From: Flavobacteriales bacterium
GTDB lineage: Bacteria; Bacteroidota; Bacteroidia; Flavobacteriales; BACL11
Assembly (NCBI GenBank): GCA_018695965.1
Contig: JABHQB010000092.1
Location: forward strand, 1-16,794
Direction of reading: 5' to 3'
Length of the DNA stretch: 16,794 nucleotides
Shown here: piece after piece, positions 8,046-14,381 of the stretch
Layout of the letters: each line of letters opens with the position of its first letter
Position numbering within the stretch: position 1 is the stretch's first letter
The notes under the pieces: generated by a model
What the model saw: only the letters and a program-made list of their open reading frames with translations
Database searches by the model: none
Told to the model about the DNA's origin: nothing
Made by a program: the position numbers and the translations under genes

Positions 8046-9374
8046 ATGAAAAGGATAATTATATCATCAATTTTAAGTTTTTTCTCATTCACCTCTTACA
8101 CTCAGATTGTTGATGAAATCATTGCTGTTGTTGGAAATGAAGTAGTACTTTCTTCAGATATTGAAACACAATATTTACAATATTTATCACAAGGATATAC
8201 TGATTCTGAGGAGGTTAGATGCCAAATTATTGAAGATGTTTTATATCAGAAATTATTAGTTCATCAGGCAAAACTAGATAGTACAGATGTTTCTGAAGAT
8301 GATGTAAATCAGGAGTTAGATAGCAGATTGAATTCTTTTATCTCTCAACTTGGATCAGAAGAAGCTTTAGAAGAATATTTTAAGAAAAGTACCTCTGAAT
8401 TGAAAATAGAATTCTATGAGATAATTTACAATCAACTTTTAACCCAAAGAATGCAAAGTAGTATTACAAGCTCAGTGAGTATTACTCCAGAAGAAGTAAA
8501 AATATTCTTTCAGGAGATGAAGGAATCTTCTGATATTCCAGTAATGCCAACTACACTTGAGATTTCTCAGATTATAAAAATTCCAGAGATCACTTTAGAT
8601 GAAAAATCGAGAATAAGAAAGAAATTAATTTCTTTTAGAGATAGGATAAAAAATGGAGAAAATTTTACAGTATTAGCTACTCTTTATTCAGATGACACAG
8701 AATCTGCTAAGAATGGAGGTGAGCTAGGATTCGTTGGTAGAGGAGCGTTAGTTCCTGAATTTGAATCTGCGGCATTTTCACTTAAGGGAGATCAAATTTC
8801 AGAAGTAATAGAAACTCAATTTGGATATCATATTATTCAGCTTATTGAAAGGAGAGGAGAAACAGTAAATGTTCGTCATATTTTATTAAAACCTAAAGTG
8901 TCTTCTGCGTCACTTCTAGAAGCAAAAACACAACTTGAAAAGGTTGAGAATCTAATGAAATCTGAAGAAATCACATTTGAAGAAGCTGCAAGATTTCATT
9001 CGGATGATGTGAGTAAAAATAATGGTGGTTTGCTTATTAACCCTCAAACGGGTTCTTCTTTATTTACGGTTGAAGAGTTGCCTTTAAACATCCGTTATTC
9101 TGCAGACAGAATGAATGAAGGAGATGTTTCTTCTATTTCTCAGTTTGTTATGGATGATGGTAAAAAAGCTTACAGGATTATTAAGATTACTAGAAAACTA
9201 AAAGAGCATTCTGCAAATTTGATTGATGATTTTTCTTTGATAAATGATGCAGCTTTAAATGAAAAAAAACAACAGGAAATTGCTGAATGGGTTGTTGAAA
9301 AGATTAAAATAACTTACATCCGATTTGATTACGATTATAATAATTGTGATGTACTGAAAAAATGGAAAAAATAA
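8046..9374 (+). CDS. surA: SurA-like periplasmic chaperone / peptidyl-prolyl isomerase
   Basis: A 442-residue periplasmic chaperone of the SurA type. Residues 1 to about 19 are a signal peptide ending SYTQ, followed by IVDEIIAVVGNEVVLSSDI, the typical SurA N-terminus. The helical chaperone domain runs to about 165. Parvulin domain 1 is about 170-268 and clear: LATLYSDDTESAKNGGELG, PEFESAAFSL, TQFGYHIIQL. Parvulin domain 2 is about 276-385 (VRHILLKP, FHSDDVSKNNGGLL) and is more divergent, lacking the FGYH-type motif. A C-terminal helix-strand piece follows (390-442), as in SurA. E. coli SurA carries beta-barrel proteins to the outer-membrane insertion machinery; a similar job here is inferred. 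ATG 8046 directly abuts the TAA of the lipoprotein gene in the same frame, and the next gene begins 2 bases after its stop, so co-translation within one operon is likely. Confidence 0.88.
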   Translation: MKRIIISSILSFFSFTSYTQIVDEIIAVVGNEVVLSSDIETQYLQYLSQGYTDSEEVRCQIIEDVLYQKLLVHQAKLDSTDVSEDDVNQELDSRLNSFISQLGSEEALEEYFKKSTSELKIEFYEIIYNQLLTQRMQSSITSSVSITPEEVKIFFQEMKESSDIPVMPTTLEISQIIKIPEITLDEKSRIRKKLISFRDRIKNGENFTVLATLYSDDTESAKNGGELGFVGRGALVPEFESAAFSLKGDQISEVIETQFGYHIIQLIERRGETVNVRHILLKPKVSSASLLEAKTQLEKVENLMKSEEITFEEAARFHSDDVSKNNGGLLINPQTGSSLFTVEELPLNIRYSADRMNEGDVSSISQFVMDDGKKAYRIIKITRKLKEHSANLIDDFSLINDAALNEKKQQEIAEWVVEKIKITYIRFDYDYNNCDVLKKWKK

Positions 9375-9376
9375 TT

Positions 9377-10339
9377 ATGAGTGATAATACAGATGTAAAA
9401 TTACTAGATGAATTTGTTGTTCAATACAATAATTTTAGAAGTGAAATATCAAAAGTTATTGTAGGACAAGATGAGGTTGTAAAAGAGGTGTTAATATCAA
9501 TTTTTTGTGACGGACACTGTTTATTAGTTGGTGTTCCTGGTCTTGCAAAAACTCTTTTAGTACAAACAATTTCAGATACTTTAGGAATGAGTTTTAATCG
9601 TATTCAGTTTACACCAGATTTAATGCCTTCTGATATAGTTGGTTCTGAAATATTAGATGAAAACAGGAATTTTAGATTTATTAAAGGACCAATTTTTTCT
9701 AATATCATTTTAGCAGATGAGATAAATAGAACTCCACCAAAAACACAATCAGCACTTCTTGAATCAATGCAAGAAAAATCAGTTACAAATGCCGGAAAAA
9801 CCTATAATTTGGATAAACCATTTTTTGTACTTGCTACACAAAACCCAATTGAGCAAGAAGGAACTTATCCTTTACCTGAAGCACAATTAGATAGATTTAT
9901 GTTTAACGTAGTATTAGATTATCCGAGTTATGATGAGGAGGTACAGATTGTTAAACAAACTAATTCTGGTATTTCAACTACTTTAAATACTGTTATGAAT
10001 TCAGAAGATATCATTAAATACCAGGATTTAATTAGAAGAATTCCAGTTGCACATAATGTATTGGAATATGTAGTAAGTTTAGTTACAAAAACTAGACCTA
10101 ATAATGGTCAAGATATAAATAATATGACACAATACATTGAGTGGGGAGCCGGACCTAGAGCGTCTCAGTTTATGTTATTAGCTGCTAAATGTAATGCTGC
10201 AATTAATGGAAAATATTCCCCAGATATTGAAGATGTAAAAGCTGTAGCGAAACCGATTCTAAGACACAGATTAGTTAAGAATTATAAAGCAGAAGCAGAA
10301 GGAATTTCTGTAGACAATATAATTGAAAATTTAATGTAA
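9377..10339 (+). CDS. MoxR-family AAA+ ATPase
   Basis: A 320-residue cytosolic AAA+ ATPase of the MoxR family. Walker A is GVPGLAKT (52-59), Walker B ILADE (111-115) followed by INRTPPKTQ, sensor 1 ATQNP (153-157), the arginine-finger region EAQLDRF (168-174) and sensor 2 GPRASQ (259-264). The winged C-terminal lid carries ILRHRLVKNYKAEAEGI. MoxR proteins act as chaperone-like ATPases, often with von Willebrand A or DUF58 partners; none is adjacent here. Two ATGs are possible: 9362 would overlap surA by 13 bases, while 9377 lies 2 bases past the surA stop and gives MSDNTDVKLL, which fits the family N-terminus, so I chose 9377. It sits between surA and def in one plus-strand operon. The family call is firm; the substrate is unknown. 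Confidence 0.93.
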   Translation: MSDNTDVKLLDEFVVQYNNFRSEISKVIVGQDEVVKEVLISIFCDGHCLLVGVPGLAKTLLVQTISDTLGMSFNRIQFTPDLMPSDIVGSEILDENRNFRFIKGPIFSNIILADEINRTPPKTQSALLESMQEKSVTNAGKTYNLDKPFFVLATQNPIEQEGTYPLPEAQLDRFMFNVVLDYPSYDEEVQIVKQTNSGISTTLNTVMNSEDIIKYQDLIRRIPVAHNVLEYVVSLVTKTRPNNGQDINNMTQYIEWGAGPRASQFMLLAAKCNAAINGKYSPDIEDVKAVAKPILRHRLVKNYKAEAEGISVDNIIENLM

Positions 10340-10894
10340 ATGATTTTACCAATTATTGCTTTTGGTTCTCCAGTTTTACGAAAAAAATGTGATGAAATTT
10401 CTCTTGATTATCCAGATTTAGATGTTTTATTGGAAAATATGTGGGAAACTATGTATGAATCCAGTGGAGTAGGGCTTGCTGCTCCTCAAATAAATAAATC
10501 TATTAGATTATTTTTGATTGATACAACTCCTTTTATGGAAGAAGGTGAGGAAGATAAGGCAATTAAAAAGACATTTATAAATGCTGTAATTCTAGATGAA
10601 GAAGGGGATGAATGGATGTTTAATGAGGGATGTTTATCCATACCTGATATCAGAGAGGATATTCAAAGAAAACCAATAATTACCATAAAATATCAAGACG
10701 AACACTTTGATTGGAATACAGATATTTTTGATGGACTAACTGCTCGTGTTATTCAACATGAATACGATCATATTGAAGGAGTGTTATTTACTGATAAAAT
10801 CTCTCCTTTAAGAAAAAGAATGATTAAAAGAAAGTTAGAAAATATTTCCAAAGGAGATATCGAAGTGGGATATAGAATGAAGTTTACTAGATAG
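10340..10894 (+). CDS. def: Peptide deformylase
   Basis: Removes the N-formyl group from the initiator methionine of nascent proteins in the cytosol. All three metalloprotease motifs are present in 184 residues: GVGLAAPQ (43-50), EGCLS (96-100, metal ligand C98) and QHEYDH (139-144, ligands H140 and H144, catalytic E141). The start MILPIIAFGSPVLRKKC is typical of the family in Bacteroidota. There is a roughly 15-residue acidic insertion-like stretch around 66-80 (EEGEEDKAIKK) between motifs 1 and 2; loops here vary within the family. The ATG directly follows the TAA of the MoxR gene, so it is probably translationally linked to it. It ends only 3 bases from the stop of the convergent hydrolase gene. 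Confidence 0.97.
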   Translation: MILPIIAFGSPVLRKKCDEISLDYPDLDVLLENMWETMYESSGVGLAAPQINKSIRLFLIDTTPFMEEGEEDKAIKKTFINAVILDEEGDEWMFNEGCLSIPDIREDIQRKPIITIKYQDEHFDWNTDIFDGLTARVIQHEYDHIEGVLFTDKISPLRKRMIKRKLENISKGDIEVGYRMKFTR

Positions 10895-10897
10895 AAA

Positions 10898-11509
10898 CTA
10901 CTTTACAACTACCTTTAAAATCTCTTTATCATCAATAAAACCCTTAAGTGTGTCTCCTGGAAGAACCTTACCTACTCCTTCAGGAGTTCCTGTGTAAATA
11001 AGGTCTCCAACCTTTAAGGAATAGAATTTTGATAGGTAAGATATTATTGTGTCAAAATGAAATATCATATTAGCACTATTGCCCTTCTGTACAATTTCTC
11101 CATTCTTCTCTAAACTGAAAGAAATATTATTTAAGTCTAAATTAAATTTGTCTATAAAGATCTTACTAATTTGAGCTGACCCATCAAATCCTTTTGCTTT
11201 TTCCCATGGTAATCCTTTTGCCTTACATTCTTCTTGTATATCACGAGCAGTAAAATCAATCCCTAATCCTATTTGAGAATAATATTTGTGTGCAAATTTC
11301 TCTTCTATATGTTTTCCTGCTTTGTCAATTTTCACCACTAATTCAACTTCATAATGAATGTTATCTGAGAAGGCAGGAATAAAAAAAGGATGTCCTTTTG
11401 GCTGAATAGCAGTGTCTGGCTTTAAGAAAAAAAGTGGTTCTTTAGGGATAGTATTTCCTAACTCTTTAGCATGATTCCTATAATTCCTGCCGATGCAAAT
11501 AATTTTCAT
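10898..11509 (-). CDS. FAHD1-type fumarylacetoacetate hydrolase family protein
   Basis: A 203-residue single-domain enzyme of the fumarylacetoacetase superfamily, of the short FAHD1/YcgM type, which cleaves or decarboxylates small diketo or oxo acids (acylpyruvates, oxaloacetate). The family's key residues are visible: H13 and E16 in GRNYRNHAKE, the metal-binding acids E54 and E56 (HYEVELVV) and D85 (GIDFTARD), R89 and Q92, and K106 (WEKAKGFDG). GDLIYTGTPEGVG (168-180) is the C-terminal signature. Aligned from memory with human FAHD1, these positions keep a constant offset of 17, so the active site looks intact. The exact substrate cannot be told from sequence. ATG 11509 lies 2 bases after the exonuclease stop, so the two genes form a small minus-strand operon. 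Confidence 0.9.
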   Translation of the reverse strand: MKIICIGRNYRNHAKELGNTIPKEPLFFLKPDTAIQPKGHPFFIPAFSDNIHYEVELVVKIDKAGKHIEEKFAHKYYSQIGLGIDFTARDIQEECKAKGLPWEKAKGFDGSAQISKIFIDKFNLDLNNISFSLEKNGEIVQKGNSANMIFHFDTIISYLSKFYSLKVGDLIYTGTPEGVGKVLPGDTLKGFIDDKEILKVVVK

Positions 11510-11511
11510 AA

Positions 11512-12297
11512 TTAGGAATTAAACTTATTTTCTAATCTAATTTTATCTACAAAATTTTTCATTACATTTTTTGTGTATAAAGGAAAATCAGCATTTTGTA
11601 TCCAAGAAAAATAACCTGGGTTCTCGTTCCATATTTGTTTTAAGCTTACATCTCTGTATTTTCCAAAACTAAGTACTTCTTCTCCATCCTCATTATACCT
11701 TACAAAACCTGCCATATCAGCAAATTTACCTCCTCTTTGAGAAAATTCAGAAAGGAAATTAACATTATTTTCTAATTCATCATATTTGTCTAACTGAGAA
11801 AGAAGCACTTCATAAGTAGCTGTGGTATCTGCTTCAGCAGAATGTGCGTTTGTTAAATCTTTATCGCAATAGAACTTATAGGCTGCTATTAAGGTTCTTT
11901 GTTCCATTTTATGGAATATATTCTGAATGTCTACTGCCTTTCGATTATCCATATTAAAATCAATATCTACTCTTAAGAATTCTTCTGCAAGTAGAGGAAT
12001 ATCGAATTTATTAGAGTTATAACCTGCCAAATCACAATTGTGTATTAGTTCCGATATTTCTGTAGCAAGCTGTGCAAAAGTAGGTTCGTTTGCTACTTTT
12101 TCATCTGAAATACCGTGTATTGCAGTGGTTTCTTCTGGAATAGGAATAGTAGGGTTTACCAGCCATGTTTTACTTTCTTTGTTGCCATTAGTGAGAACTT
12201 TCAGAATAGAGATTTCTACGATTCTGTCTTTTGCAACTTGGACTCCTGTTGTCTCTAAATCAAAGAAAACAATTGGTTTTTCTAATTTTAAATTCAT
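11512..12297 (-). CDS. 3'-5' exonuclease (DnaQ-like DEDDh) with ExoX-like C-terminal module
   Basis: A 261-residue exonuclease. The DEDDh catalytic set is complete: D13 and E15 in FFDLETTG, D99 in NSNKFDIPLL, H152 and D157 in AHSAEAD. AIHGIS (59-64) is a further hallmark of the DnaQ/PolC exonuclease class. After residue about 190 comes a separate small module, VLSFGKYRDVSLKQIWNENP (208-227) then GYFSWIQNADFPLYTKNV, which resembles the tail found in exodeoxyribonuclease X-like proteins. Such enzymes trim 3' ends of DNA or RNA in proofreading or repair; which applies here is not decided by the sequence. The closely following hydrolase gene is likely co-transcribed, although no functional link is apparent. 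A near-consensus -7 box lies 4 bases upstream of its ATG. Confidence 0.9.
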   Translation of the reverse strand: MNLKLEKPIVFFDLETTGVQVAKDRIVEISILKVLTNGNKESKTWLVNPTIPIPEETTAIHGISDEKVANEPTFAQLATEISELIHNCDLAGYNSNKFDIPLLAEEFLRVDIDFNMDNRKAVDIQNIFHKMEQRTLIAAYKFYCDKDLTNAHSAEADTTATYEVLLSQLDKYDELENNVNFLSEFSQRGGKFADMAGFVRYNEDGEEVLSFGKYRDVSLKQIWNENPGYFSWIQNADFPLYTKNVMKNFVDKIRLENKFNS

Positions 12298-12301
12298 GGG
12301 T

Positions 12302-12309
12302 TAAAAGTA
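12302..12309 (-). promoter_or_regulatory. Candidate -7 box for the exonuclease gene
   Basis: On the minus strand this reads TACTTTTA, matching TAnnTTTG except at the last base. It ends 4 bases before the ATG at 12297. If used, transcription would begin at or very near the start codon. One mismatch in AT-rich DNA keeps confidence modest. Confidence 0.35.
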
Positions 12310-12346
12310 TAAAAGGTGCTAATAAATTCTGGAATTTCAGTAAATA

Positions 12347-13654
12347 TTAGACGATTGTATTAGTGTCAAATTTTTCTAGGTAATCAGCAACTCTTTTTAC
12401 AAATTGGCCTCCTAGTGCCCCATCAACAACTCTATGGTCGTATGAAAGAGAAAGGTACATCATATGACGAATTGCAATTACATCTCCATGATCTATTTCT
12501 AAAACAACAGGTTTCTTCTTGATAACCCCACAAGCTAAGATAGCAACTTGAGGTTGATTAATTATTGGAGTACCCATAAGATTTCCAAAAGTACCAACAT
12601 TAGTAATGGTAATAGTTCCTTCTTGAATATCATCTGGTTTTAATTTGCCAGACCTTGCTCTATTTGCTAAGTCATTAACTGATTTTGTAATGCCAACTAG
12701 GTTCTTTTCATGACACTGCTTTATTACTGGGACAATTAGATTTCCATCAGGTAAAGCAGCAGCCATTCCTATATTTACGTTTTTATGAATATGAATTTCT
12801 GTACCGCTTACAGAAACATTAATCATAGGGAAATCTTTAACGGCTTTTGCCATAGCTTCTATGATAATAGGAGTGAAGGTAATATTTTGTCCTTCTCTTT
12901 TCTTAAAATCATCTTTTATTTTATTTCTCCAATTTACGATATTAGTCATATCCGCTTCTACAAAAGAGGTGATGTGTGCGGAAGTTTGTTTGGACATAGT
13001 CATATGAGTAGAAATAAGTTTTCTCATTCTATCCATTTCAATAATCTCTGTATCTCCTGTGTTTGTAATAGGAGTATGTTTTGGCTCTTCAACTTTTGGA
13101 GTAGGTACCGCAATTGGATCAGTTTTTTGTGTTGCAGTTGGAGCAGATTCTCTTGTTTTAATGTAAGAAATCATATCTGATTTTGTTACTCTTCCATCTT
13201 TTCCGCTTCCTGGAATAGATTCCATTTCACTCATCTCAATCCCTTCAGAAGACGCCATACTTTTCACAAGTGGTGAGTAAAACCTATCTGCTGAATTAGT
13301 GATGATTGTTTTAGTGCTTTCAACAGCTTTTATGACAGTTTCTTCAACAACTTTAACAGTATCTGGCTCAGGAGTAGTTATTTTTGCAGGAGTAGGAGCG
13401 TCATTACTTTCTCCTTCAGTTTCTAAAATAGCAAAAGTTTCACCAACTTTAACCACATCATCTGCCTGAAATAACATTTCTACTAATTTCCCTTCATGTG
13501 TTGAAGGCACTTCAGAGTCTACTTTATCGGTTGCAATTTCAATGATTGTTTCGTCCATCTCAATCATATCTCCTACATTCTTTGACCAAGAAATAATAGT
13601 TGCTTCCGAAACACTTTCTCCCATTTTAGGAATAATAAGATCTACTCTTGCCAT
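12347..13654 (-). CDS. 2-oxo acid dehydrogenase complex E2 (dihydrolipoamide acyltransferase)
   Basis: The acyltransferase core of a 2-oxo acid dehydrogenase complex, transferring the acyl group from lipoyl-lysine to CoA. In order: lipoyl domain, residues 1-78, with lipoylation site K44 in EIATDKVDSEVPS; an Ala/Pro/Thr/Glu-rich linker; the E3/E1-binding domain about 125-165 (FYSPLVKSMASSEGI, IPGSGKDGRVTKSDM); a second linker 166-205; and the catalytic domain 205-435 with SYDHRVVDG (404-412, catalytic H407 and D411). There is one lipoyl domain in 435 residues. The N-terminus MARVDLIIPKMGESVSEATI is most like branched-chain-type E2s, but pyruvate or oxoglutarate cannot be excluded. The frame extends to TTG 13675, which lies inside the -7 box, so I start at ATG 13654. 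No E1 or E3 gene is nearby. Confidence 0.92.
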   Translation of the reverse strand: MARVDLIIPKMGESVSEATIISWSKNVGDMIEMDETIIEIATDKVDSEVPSTHEGKLVEMLFQADDVVKVGETFAILETEGESNDAPTPAKITTPEPDTVKVVEETVIKAVESTKTIITNSADRFYSPLVKSMASSEGIEMSEMESIPGSGKDGRVTKSDMISYIKTRESAPTATQKTDPIAVPTPKVEEPKHTPITNTGDTEIIEMDRMRKLISTHMTMSKQTSAHITSFVEADMTNIVNWRNKIKDDFKKREGQNITFTPIIIEAMAKAVKDFPMINVSVSGTEIHIHKNVNIGMAAALPDGNLIVPVIKQCHEKNLVGITKSVNDLANRARSGKLKPDDIQEGTITITNVGTFGNLMGTPIINQPQVAILACGVIKKKPVVLEIDHGDVIAIRHMMYLSLSYDHRVVDGALGGQFVKRVADYLEKFDTNTIV

Positions 13655-13672
13655 TAGTTTAATAATTTTTGG

Positions 13673-13680
13673 CAAAAATA
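13673..13680 (-). promoter_or_regulatory. -7 promoter box upstream of the E2 gene
   Basis: The minus strand reads TATTTTTG, a full match to TAnnTTTG, ending 18 bases before the ATG at 13654. It lies between the recR stop (13703) and the E2 gene, so the E2 gene probably has its own promoter even though it follows recR on the same strand. A TTG at 13696-13698 is only 15 bases away, short for a -33 element. Confidence 0.6.
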
Positions 13681-13702
13681 GTAAAAGTAATGTATCAAAA
13701 AA

Positions 13703-14320
13703 CTATTTTGATAAGGAGTTTTCGTATGGTAATCTACTACTGATGGCGGTTCCTAAAGTAATTTCATCAGCATATTCTAATTCATCTCCAATTGAAATAC
13801 CTCTTGCAATAGAGGAAATAGTAATATTTAGGTCTTTTAACCTTCTGAATAAATAAAAGTTAGTTGTATCGCCTTCCATAGTAGTACTGAGGGCAAAAAT
13901 AATCTCCTTTACTTCCGATTTTTGCACTTTTTGTATTAATTCTTCTACTTTTATGTCAGATGGACCTATTCCGTCCATTGGAGAGATAAGACCTCCTAAA
14001 ACATGATAAACCCCCTTAAATTGCATGGTGCTTTCCACTGCCATCATCACACGGATATCTTCTACTACACAAATGGTAGATTTATCTCTTTTCTGATCGG
14101 AGCAAATCTCGCATTTTTGATTATCAGAAATAGAAAAACACTCTGAGCAGTAGTTTATGTTGTTTATCAGATCAATAAAAGAATTACCGAACTGATTGAT
14201 GTTTTGTTTTTCTTGTTTTATCATGTGAAGTACTAATCGTAAAGCTGATTTTTTTCCTATCCCTGGTAGCGAGGAAAGTTGATTGACTGCATTTTCTACA
14301 AGTTTAGAAGAGAAATTCAT
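13703..14320 (-). CDS. recR: Recombination mediator protein RecR
   Basis: Works with RecO and RecF to load RecA onto gapped single-stranded DNA. The 205-residue product has the expected RecR order: helix-hairpin-helix region (SSLPGIGKKSALRLVLHM, 16-33), a C4 zinc motif (C58, C61, C70, C73), and a Toprim domain about 81-176 (ICVVEDIRVMMAVE, YHVLGGLISPMDGIGP, IIFALSTTMEGDTT). It ends with IARGISIGDELEYADEITLG, the conserved tail. The frame could start eight codons earlier at ATG 14344, but those codons overlap a perfect -7 box, and MNFSSKLVENAVNQLSSLPG fits the family N-terminus, so I chose 14320. It is divergent from the symporter gene and followed on the same strand by the E2 gene. Confidence 0.96.
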   Translation of the reverse strand: MNFSSKLVENAVNQLSSLPGIGKKSALRLVLHMIKQEKQNINQFGNSFIDLINNINYCSECFSISDNQKCEICSDQKRDKSTICVVEDIRVMMAVESTMQFKGVYHVLGGLISPMDGIGPSDIKVEELIQKVQKSEVKEIIFALSTTMEGDTTNFYLFRRLKDLNITISSIARGISIGDELEYADEITLGTAISSRLPYENSLSK

Positions 14321-14325
14321 AGTCG

Positions 14326-14333
14326 CAAATTTA
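14326..14333 (-). promoter_or_regulatory. -7 promoter box of recR
   Basis: The minus strand reads TAAATTTG, a full match to TAnnTTTG. Only 5 bases (CGACT) separate it from the ATG at 14320, so the transcript would start at or within a few bases of the start codon. This also argues against the upstream ATG at 14344. Confidence 0.6.
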
Positions 14334-14355
14334 GGTATTTTCATTAATTTTATGA

Positions 14356-14363
14356 TAGTTTTG
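14356..14363 (+). promoter_or_regulatory. -7 promoter box of the sodium:solute symporter gene
   Basis: TAGTTTTG matches TAnnTTTG fully and ends 18 bases before the ATG at 14382. It faces away from the recR box 22 bases to its left. No standard -33 TTG is seen. Confidence 0.6.
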
Positions 14364-14381
14364 TAAAAACAAAATTTATCT

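Noticed and set aside
12038..12304. 88-codon open frame on the plus strand
   Set aside because: Antisense to the exonuclease N-terminal domain, which has complete catalytic motifs.
12324..12337. Inverted repeat AAATTC-TG-GAATTT downstream of the exonuclease promoter, considered as a terminator or operator
   Set aside because: Short, all but two stem pairs A-T, a 2-base loop and no T run in the right place; chance is a sufficient explanation.
12785..13180. 131-codon open frame on the plus strand
   Set aside because: It lies wholly antisense to the E2 catalytic and linker regions, its product is rich in Cys, Phe, His, Arg and Ser with no recognisable motif, and no promoter box precedes it.
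13542..13856. 104-codon open frame on the plus strand across the recR/E2 junction
   Set aside because: Antisense to two well-supported genes; no motif and no start signal.
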